Positions 55,927 through 64,000 of a stretch of 64,000 bases of DNA are shown here, piece by piece (the first letter of the stretch is position 1; every line of letters begins with the position of its first letter). The stretch covers positions 4,330,880 to 4,394,879 of the forward strand of contig QXEO01000232.1 of NCBI GenBank assembly GCA_007115705.1, read 5' to 3'. The translations under genes and the position numbers were made by a program. Below the pieces are notes generated by a model that saw nothing but the letters and a program-made list of their open reading frames with translations, was not told the DNA's origin and ran no database searches. This stretch comes from Dactylis glomerata (lineage: Eukaryota; Streptophyta; Magnoliopsida; Poales; Poaceae).

Positions 55927-56520
55927 ATGTTGTTCCCTAAGTACGTTTTGGAGGACCTCTCAGTAGGTAGTGGTTCAATTATTGGAAAAAGTAACATTGA
56001 GGAGTTCTTTAATCATATTAGTATGCATAAAGATGTTAAGAAAAAGTCTTTGGCTGAGCTTGCTCCTAGTTATGAAGTTGATTCTGCTTATTTGATTCAC
56101 ATGTTAGAAGCTAGGTTTGCTAGCCTTAATCCTTTTATGCAATACATGTTCCTTAAGCTTCATGATATTGAGGATCCCGAAAAGAAAGCTTTTATCCTTG
56201 AAACTTTGCACATAGAATTTAGAGATGTTGCCATTGAAGCTAGGGAAGTTCTTAAGCGTTTTAATAAGCTTGGTTCCCCTATAAAGTTTGTTAGTACAAA
56301 CAATAAGGGAACCGAGATACCTATACCTAGCAAGCTCTTGGGATTGTATGAAGCCTTTGAAAATAATTTTGATTGGATCTGTCCCAAAAATATTTTTAGT
56401 GATTTGAGTGAACCAAAGCGTGATCACAAGGGGTCTTCAAAAACTTATGTGGATGAAATACAATGCCTTATTGAAAAGGCTTCTGCAGTTGATCTTAATG
56501 ATTCACTTGATGTTACTTGA
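55927..56520 (+). CDS. 197-aa protein of unknown function carried by element E
   Basis: ATG at 55927 gives MLFPKYVLEDLSVGSGS and the frame ends TGA at 56518-56520. Predicted mostly helical: SIIGKSNIEEFFNHI, KKSLAELAPSYEVDSAYL, FASLNPFMQYMFLKLHDIED and FRDVAIEAREVLKRFNKL. There is no signal peptide, membrane segment, zinc knuckle or retropepsin motif. It occupies the position where gag lies in element B, so it could be a diverged structural protein, a captured host gene or a packaging factor. I do not recognise the family. The frame is intact, which suggests selection or recent spread. Confidence 0.7.
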   Translation: MLFPKYVLEDLSVGSGSIIGKSNIEEFFNHISMHKDVKKKSLAELAPSYEVDSAYLIHMLEARFASLNPFMQYMFLKLHDIEDPEKKAFILETLHIEFRDVAIEAREVLKRFNKLGSPIKFVSTNNKGTEIPIPSKLLGLYEAFENNFDWICPKNIFSDLSEPKRDHKGSSKTYVDEIQCLIEKASAVDLNDSLDVT

Positions 56521-59427
56521 TTTGCACTTTCTGCGCCTAGCTCAAAGGCGTTAAAGAAAAGCACTCTTGGGAGATAACCCAATGTTTTTACATTCAGTTC
56601 TTTTTCTTTTATTTGAGTCTTGGAAGTTATTACTACTGTAATGACCTCTCCTTATCCTTTTTATTTCGTTTTTGTGCCAAGAGAAGCCTCTAATTTGAGT
56701 GAGGTAAGATTTGGGGATGTTGCTGTCCTGAAACTGTTTTCGGTGCTGCACCGTAAAAATTCATGAAAATTCTCTGTAAATCTTTTGGACCTGCGATTTC
56801 TTGTGCATATGCCCCAGGTTATATCCAAACTTTCAATAGTTTAACACATTTTGATTTGAGGAACATAAAACCCTCTAAAAATTCGACCTTTGTCAGCTGT
56901 TCTGTTTTGACAGATTTCTGCCAATATTTGTGTTTGCCGCTTTATCGCTTTCTTTTGAGTTCTTTTGATCACAGAACTTTTGGGGAAGTTGCTACAGTAA
57001 TATATGCTTTATATGTGGTGGTTTTGAGTTGAAACCTGAAGCAAAAAAAGGATTGATTCAATGTTATGCTTACACTAATGTTGCTAATAGATTTGTGTTT
57101 AGTTTTGTATGAAGGAAGTTTTCAAGTGTAGGGATTGGAGAATGATGAGATGAGTTGAAGAAAGGACAAAAGCTCAACCTTGGGGATGCCCATGTCACCC
57201 CAAGAAATATCTAAGAAGTACAAGCGTCAAAGCTTGGGGATGCCCCCGAGGCACCCCTTCTTCATCGGCAAAAATCAGGTCACCTTTCAACACACTATAT
57301 TTTTATTGCTTCATGCATTATGCATTTTTCTTGGAGCATCAGTTGTTTTTAGTTTTCAGTTTTGTTTTGTTTTCTGCAATAAATGGTTGGACCCCAACAA
57401 ATTTCTTTTGGAGAAGTTGCCTTCTTTTCATTTGCCAAGAACACTCTGTTTTTCACTCTATTCTTTTGATCGAGTGTTCTCTTTTTCTAGAACTACGTTT
57501 AGCTTTCGATTTTCATCTTGATTTGTGTTCAGATCTTGTTATATCTTTTTATCAAGGTTTATTTTTGCCTCTGGTCTATGTTAGTTTTCATCAAAAGAGT
57601 TGTTTATAAAAAGTTCGAATGGTGTTGGAAAAGAGAAAAAGCTTTATGCAAAAAAGTGGTACAAGAAGGAGCTTGTGTAGACTGCGGCCTAGGCTTTTGC
57701 ATGTCGTGCTTGATGTCTTTTTGATAGTATGCTTAGTGGTTTTTGCTGTAGCATGACTTGCCTCAAATGACTGAAATTGCTTAATGAGCCTTTGAAAAAA
57801 TCATGCGTTGTTTTAATTATTTGGAAGCATTATTTTGGTTTTCTCCTTTGATGGTTTATTTGGGTTGACTTGGCGCATGCTCACACATGTTAGACTCATA
57901 CAAAGTCGCCATAGCCTCTATGATCATTTAGTTTTTGACTTTTGATGCCATCTTATGCTTCTTTTAATGTCGCTTTGTCGCTATGCATGATTATGGCCGT
58001 TATTGCTCTCTTAGTTGGTCGCTCCTAGTCTTTTGCTAGCCCTCATTTTGTACTGAGTATGAGCTCTACTCGTGCATCCAACTCCTAAAAACTAAGTTTG
58101 CCATTGTGTCCACCATACATACCTATTAGCAATTTGCTATTCCAAGTATATTTGACTTGCTTTTATCTATCATTCAAATTAAACTCTTTTTGGTGTTATG
58201 CGAAAATTGGTCAGTAAAGCTCTCACGAACCTGATGGCACACTTTACTTTTCTCGTTTTGAAATTTTGACATTGTGGCTCTCTTATGTTGAGTTGTTATG
58301 CTTGCAAGTTGTAAGTTGGAAATTAGCCTAGCCATGCCGTTATGGGGCAAGCTTTCAACATTGCACTATCTTTTATTTGAGTTGATATCGTGATCTTTTG
58401 TTTATGGATATTCGCGGTGCAAATGAATTGGGAATCTTGCGGGATCATGGAGTTTGTATACGTGTTAGAGAAACGCCTGGGCCGCTAATCTAAGCCATGC
58501 ATAATTCATGGTGGAAATTTACAGCATGCCCATAGTGAACATTTGACGACGCATCTCACAATAAAAGAGATGTCGAGGTGTTCATTGTCTGTTTGTCCTA
58601 TCATTTTGATGTGGGCTTGTTCCATGTCATCGGGCACGGAGGTACCCCGTTGGCGGTTTTCGATGATACATGTATACTTACAATGACAAGAGCTTGCTTG
58701 GGACTCTAAGTAAAGTAGCATGAGGTTTGGGTATTCGTACTTCACGGGACACGAGGTTTTCAACTTATGATTTGTCAAGCATATGCAGGATAAGTGTATT
58801 TGCATTAACTTTAATCATTCAAGATGCTTATGATGGGGGCAATGAGAGCTCAAAGCCGGTAAGTACCATAATTTTTGAAGGTTTATAAAACTTGCAATCA
58901 CTGCTTCCCTCCGCGAAGGGCCTTTCCTTTACCTTTTATATTGGGTCACCACCTTCTACCTTTATGCACCGTCTAAGAGAGCATAGTTGTCATTATGAGT
59001 ATAATGTGCATTGTCCCAAAGTTTTCATTGATTGATTCATATTATTGGTTCACTTGTTCTTAAATTACTTGTATCTAGTCGCCCTCTTAAACTTGAAGGT
59101 ATCCTATGCATTTATGTTTTGCTCTCTCATAAAGGACAAGCTGAAAACCATTTGTATGTTTTTCCTTATGATTTGAACACACGTTTGACTTTCATTGTTT
59201 CATTTTCATGATCTTTCATTTGTGTTCATTTTCATGTTATAACATGGTTGCTAAGTTTCTTCTATCAAGATTATATCTTTCATACCCATGTTTTAAGTTC
59301 TTTTGATCCCAGCGCACAACGCTTACATATTTGATCAAGATTATGTAGGTGCATGTCACCTCAAAAATTATTTCTTTTGTTATCACTTACCTACTTGAGG
59401 ATGAGCAGGAGTTAAGCTTGGGGATGC
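56521..59427 (+). mobile_element. Element E noncoding tail
   Basis: From GCGCCTAGCTCAAAGGCG to the polypurine tract it aligns with A, B and F. PPT-like CTTGGGGATGCCC copies lie near 57180 and 57234. Open frames such as 57180-57521 are F/L-rich shadows without motifs. Confidence 0.8.
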
Positions 59428-61145
59428 TGATACGTCTCCAACGTATCCATAATTTTTGATGCTCCATGCTTGTTTTTACACCATTTGTTTAGTGTTTTGT
59501 TACACATCGTGGCATTTTTATGCATTTTCCGGAACTAACCTATTAACGAGATGCCACAGTGCCAGTTCCCTGTTTTCTGCTATTTTGTGTTTCAGAAAAG
59601 TTACACAGGAAATATTCTCGGAATTGGACGAAACCAAAGCCAGACGTCCAGATATTTCACGGAGCTTCCAGAACACCGAAGAGGAGACGAAGAGGGGCCA
59701 CAGGGCGACCACACCACAGGGCAGCGCGGCCTAGGGCTGGCCCACGCCCCCTGGTGGTGTGGCCACCCTGGCCCACTTCCGACGACGCCCCTTCGCCTAT
59801 AAAGACCCCCCGACGGGAAAAACCTAAATACCCGATCACTTTTCCAGAACACATCGCGATCCGCCGCCGCCATCGACCCAAAGATCGGGAGGGTCCAGAA
59901 GCTCTTCCCGGCACCCTGCCGGAGAGGGGAATCGCCACCGGAGGTCTTCTTCATCGCCATGCTTGCCTCTGGCGTGATGATTGAGTAGTCTACCTTGGAC
60001 TATGGGTCCATAGCAGTAGCTAGATGGTTGTCTTCTCCACCATGTGCTTCATGTTTAGATCTCGTGAGCTGCCTTACATGATAGAGATCACCGTTATGTA
60101 ATTCTACATGTTGTGATTGTTGGGATCCGATGAATATTGGTGTTTATGATTAAGTTGCTGTACTGAATTATATCTTTTGTTATCTCTATGTTGTTTATGA
60201 TCTTGCATGCTCTCCGTTGTTAGTAGCTATCTTGGCCGAGTAGTTGCTAGTGACTCCAAGAGGGGGTATTTATGCTCGATAGTGGGTTCATGTCTCTATT
60301 TCACCTGGGGGAGTGACAGAAACCTCTAAGGTGGTAGATGTGCTGTTGCTACTAGGGAGAAAACAACATTCATATGCTCAAGGGCATATGCTTTGTTTAC
60401 ATTACACACTTTGCTTAATGCAATTATCTGTTGTTCGCAACTTAATACTTGTGGAGTTCTCGGATTGATTCGCCACAAGTGGATTATTAGTCATAGATGC
60501 AGCTGGATGACGGTCTATGTATCTTGTTGTAATGCCCAGAGTAAATCTCATAGTGATCCTCTCGACATATGCACGTTGTCTTTATTCTATCAATTGCCCA
60601 ACTGTAATTTGTTTACCCAGCATGTATTATTTTATCTTATGGAGAGACACCACTAGTGAACTGTGGACCCCGGTCCTATTTCCTTTATATTGATATCACC
60701 TGTTTACTTTACTCGCACTGTTTACTTTACTCGCATACTATTATCACTTTCCACTCGATACGCTCATACCCTTTGTTTCAAGCAAACCGGTGAGATTGAC
60801 AACCTCATCGTAAGTTGGGAACAAAGTATTTGGTTGTGTTGTGTGCAGGTTCCACGTTGTTGCTCACAAAGCAAAGCTCGGACGAGGCTCCCTATAAATT
60901 GTCCGGAGATATCGCGAAGCTAGCGGGCATCACCTTCAGTCGTATTCATCCTCCTACTGGATTGATAACCTTGGTTTCATAACTGAGGGAAAACTTGCTG
61001 CTATCTTCATCAAAACCTTCTCTTGGGGTTTTCCAATTGGCCGGTCATTTACTATACATTCCCACGTCAACTTGGCACAGAAGTTTCTATCGCCGTTGCA
61101 GTGTATTAAAGAAGAAGCTTTCACACCATCATCACCGCGCCACCA
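59428..61145 (+). repeat. Element E 3' LTR (1,718 bp)
   Basis: TGATACGTCTCCAACG...CGCGCCACCA followed by TSD CGCGC. This copy is uninterrupted and shows the empty site of the 53847-54539 insertion at 59920-59930. Confidence 0.93.
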
Positions 61146-61446
61146 CGCGCCCCCTCATGGTGTGCCTGCCCTCTGGCCCCCCTCCGACTCTCGTTCGGTC
61201 TTCGGTCCTTTTCTGGGAAAAATAAGGGTTCTGGAACTTGTTTCGTCCAATTCCGAGAATATTTCTTGTGTAGCATTTCTGAAACACAAAAACAGCAGAA
61301 AACAGGGAACTGGCACTGTGGCATCTTATCAATAGGTTAGTTCCGGAAATCGCATAAAAACGCCACAAAGTGTACGAAACACAAGGCAAATGGTGTAAAA
61401 ACAAGCATGGAGCATCAAAAATTATAGATACGTTTGAGACGTATCA
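61146..61446 (-). repeat. Element D/F 3' LTR, proximal part
   Basis: It carries the LTR start on the minus strand (TGATACGTCTCAAACG at 61446) through to the E insertion point. It matches A 2753 to about 3050. Confidence 0.9.
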
Positions 61447-64000
61447 GCATCCCCAAGCTTAACTCCTGCTCGTCCTCGAGTAGGTAAGTGATAACAAAAG
61501 AATAATTTTTGGAGGCGACATGCACCATCACAATCTTGATCATCGAAGTAAGCATTGAGTGCTGGGATCAAAGAACTTAAAACATGGGCATGAAAGATAT
61601 AATCTTGATAATAGAAACTTAGCAACCACGTTATAACATGAAAAAGAACATAAATGAAAGATCATGAAAATGAAACAATGAAAGTCAAACGTGTGTTCAA
61701 ATCATATGGAAAAACATACAAATAGTTTTCAGCTTGTCCTTCATGAGAGAGCAAAACATGAATGCATAGGACACCTTCAAGTTTAAGAGGGCGACTAGAT
61801 ACAAATAATTTGAGAACAAGTGAAACCAACATCATGAATCAATCAATGAAAACTTTGGGACAATGCACATTATACTCAGAATGACAACTATGCTCTCTTA
61901 GACGGTGCATGAAGGTAGAAGGTGGTGACTCAATATAAAAGTAAAAGAAAGGCCCTTCACGGAGGGAAGCAGTGATTGCAAGTTTTATAAATCTTCAAAA
62001 ATTATGGTACTTACCGGCTTTGAGCTCTCATTGCCCCCATCATAGGCATCTTGAATGGTTAAAGTTAATGCGAATACACTTATGATGATATGCTTGACAA
62101 ATCATAAGTTGAAAACCTCGTGTCCCGTGAAGTACGAATACCCAAACCTCATGCTACTTTACTTAGAGTCCCAAGCAAGCTCTTGTCATTGTAAGTATAC
62201 ATGTATCATCGAGAACCGCCAATGGGGTACCTCCGTGCCCGATGACATGGAACAAGCCCACATCAAAATGACAGGATAAACAGACAATGAACACCTCGGC
62301 ATCTCCTTTATTTACCATTGGTATAGCTTTTTATTGTGAGATGCGTTGTCGAATGTTCACTATGTGCATGCTGTAAATTTCCACCATGAATTATGCATGG
62401 CTTAGATTAGCGGCCCAGACGTTTCTCTAACACATATACAAACTCCATGATCCCATAAGATTCCCAATTCATTTCACACCGCGAGTATCCATAAACAAAA
62501 GATCACGATATCAACTCAAATGAAAGATAGTGCAATGTTGAAAGCTTGCCCCATGACGGCATGGCTGGGCTAATTTCCAACTTAGAACTTGCAAGCATAA
62601 CAACTCAACATAAGAGATCCACAATGTCAAAATTTTAAAACGAGAAAAGTAAAGTGTGCCATCAGGTTCGTGAGAGCTTTACTGACCAATTTTCGCATAA
62701 CACCAAAAAGAGTTTAATTTGAAGGATAGATAAAAGCAAGTCAAATGTACTTTGGAATAGCAAATTGCTAATAGGTATGCATGGTGGACACATTGGGACA
62801 ACTTGGTTTTTAGGAGTTGGATGCACAAGTAGAGCTCATACTCAGTACAAAACGAGGGCTAGCAAAAGACTGGGAGCGACCAACTAAGAGAGCAATAATG
62901 GCCATAATCATGCATAGCGACAAAGTGACATTAAAAGAAGCATAAGATGGCATCAAAAGTCAAAAAACTAAATGATCATAGAGGCAATGGTGACTTTGTA
63001 TGAGTCTAACATGTGTGAGCATGCGCCAAGTCAACCCAAATAAAGCATCAAAGGAGAAAACCAAAATAATGCTTCCAAATAATTAAAACAACGCATGATT
63101 TTTTTCAAAGGCTCACTAAGCAATCTCAGTCATTTGAGACAAGTCATGCTACAGCAAAACCACTAAGCATACTATCAAAACGACATCAAGCACGACATGC
63201 AAAAGCCTAGGCCGCAGTCTAAACAAGCTCCTTTTTGTACCACTTTTTTTTGCATAAAGCTTTTTCTCTTTTCCAACACCATTCAAACCTTTTTTTAAAC
63301 AACTCTTTTGATGAAAACCAACATGGACCAGTGGTCAAAATACACCTTGATGCAAAGATAAAAGAAGATCTGAACACAAATCAGGGCGAAAAACAAAAGC
63401 TAAACGCAGTAGCAGAAAAAGAGAACACTCGTTGAACGATAAGAGTGAAAACTAGAGTGTTCTTGGCAATGAAAAACGGAGCATAGCTCTCTCAAAAAAA
63501 ACATGATGTGATCCAACCATTTATTACAGCAAATAAAACAAAATAAAACTGAAAGCAAAAAACAACTGACGCTCCAAGAAAAACGCAAAATGCATGAAGC
63601 AATAAAAATATAGTGTGTTGAAAGGTGACCTGATTTTTGCCGATGAAGAAGGAGGTGCCTCGGGGGCATCCCCAAGCTTTGACGCTTGTACTTCTTGGAT
63701 ATTTCTTGGGGTGATGCATGGGCATCCCCAAGCTTGAGCTTTTGTCCATTCTTCACCTCATCTCATCATTCTCCAATCCCTACACTTGAAAACTTCCTTC
63801 ATACAAAACTAAACATAATTCTATTAGCAACATTAGTGTAAGCATAGCAATGAATCAACCCTTTTTGCTTCAGGTTTCAACTCAAAACCACCACATATAA
63901 ATCATATACTACTGTAGCAAGTTCCATGATCAAAAGAACTCAAAAAGAAAGCGATAAAGCGGCAAACACAAATATTGGCAGAAATCTATCAAAACAGAAT
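61447..64000 (-). mobile_element. Element D/F noncoding tail, running off the window
   Basis: It is the complement of the A and E tails, with PPT-like sites at 61447, 63667 and 63721. The last bases correspond to A near 550. No gene is supported. Confidence 0.85.

Larger units (their letters stand above)
53369..61145 (+). mobile_element. Element E: non-autonomous LTR retrotransposon with a 197-aa ORF (7,777 bp)
   Basis: LTRs are at 53369-55747 (with nested TIR element) and 59428-61145. A perfect TSD CGCGC lies at 53364-53368 and 61146-61150. The primer site TGGCGCCGTTGCCGGGGA lies at 55758-55775. The polypurine tract AAGCTTGGGGATGC precedes the 3' LTR. The only coding region is 55927-56520, unrelated to the gag-protease of B even though LTRs and tail are homologous. 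It is inserted into the LTR of an opposite-strand relative. Confidence 0.94.
52230..64000 (-). mobile_element. Element D/F: minus-strand relative of A, LTR split by element E
   Basis: The left LTR part (52230-53368) and the right LTR part (61146-61446) together make one LTR of about 1.44 kb of the same type as A. They are separated by E with TSD CGCGC. Inside the LTR, the polypurine tract (61447 onward, CATCCCCAAGCTTAAC on plus) and the ~2.55-kb tail to the window end follow in the same order as in A and E. The coding part and 5' LTR lie right of the window. A candidate outer TSD is ACCCG at 52225-52229. Confidence 0.88.

Noticed and set aside
57180..57724. Hydrophobic frames in the tail of E, also seen in A, B and F
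   Set aside because: Frames differ between copies through indels and show no conserved protein; the region is noncoding tail.

Overview
This is plant nuclear DNA from a large, repeat-rich grass genome, most likely a Triticeae species (wheat, Aegilops, barley or rye group). Grounds: LTR families beginning TGATACGTCTCCAACG and TGAAGGAAATATGCCC, CACTA elements with GCGC-type or GACC-type subterminal repeats, a tRNA-derived SINE, and host gene families (DUF3615-like, F-box/DUF295, REM-type B3) that are expanded in grasses. More than 85 percent of the window can be assigned to transposable elements. Most are nested, and I could fix many boundaries by reading perfect target-site duplications (TSDs).

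Layout. 1-4297: 3' end of a non-autonomous gypsy-type element (A), ending in a full LTR and sitting in a CACTA end (to 4479). 5562-12245: complete CACTA element (TSD CGT) carrying a C-rich minisatellite, a tRNA-like relic, three 0.5-kb repeats and a captured intron-containing gene fragment. 14561-32486: one host gene of a grass family I associate with DUF3615. It is cut by a Copia element (14669-22150, TSD GATTC), a chromovirus (23835-29365, TSD TGTTG) and a SINE (32171-32320, 15-bp TSD). Leaving the insertions out, its three exons keep one reading frame of 708 codons. 33271-50270: a small LTR element (G, minus strand) containing a Pack-MULE (33646-49129, 9-bp TSD TATATGATA). The MULE carries a B3-domain gene and an F-box/DUF295 pseudogene, and is itself split by a 10.3-kb gag-pro retroelement (B, 36453-46710, TSD ATAGC) whose LTR holds a solo Copia-like LTR (44618-46344, TSD GGGGC). 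50271-52076: fragment of an Athila-type gypsy element with integrase C-terminus and a coiled-coil ORF. 52230-64000: a minus-strand relative of A (D/F) whose LTR is split by a plus-strand relative (E, 53369-61145, TSD CGCGC). The 5' LTR of E holds a 0.69-kb long-TIR element (53847-54539).

Elements A, B, D/F and E share the first ~0.5 kb of the LTR and a ~2.9-kb noncoding tail. They differ in the rest of the LTR and in coding cargo: gag-protease in B, an unrelated 197-aa ORF in E. None shows reverse transcriptase or integrase, so they must depend on an autonomous partner. The B3 gene and perhaps the 197-aa ORF are the only coding sequences that look undamaged. The chromovirus polyprotein is broken only by two in-frame stops, and the F-box/DUF295 gene likewise by two; all four changes fit C-to-T mutation of methylated DNA.
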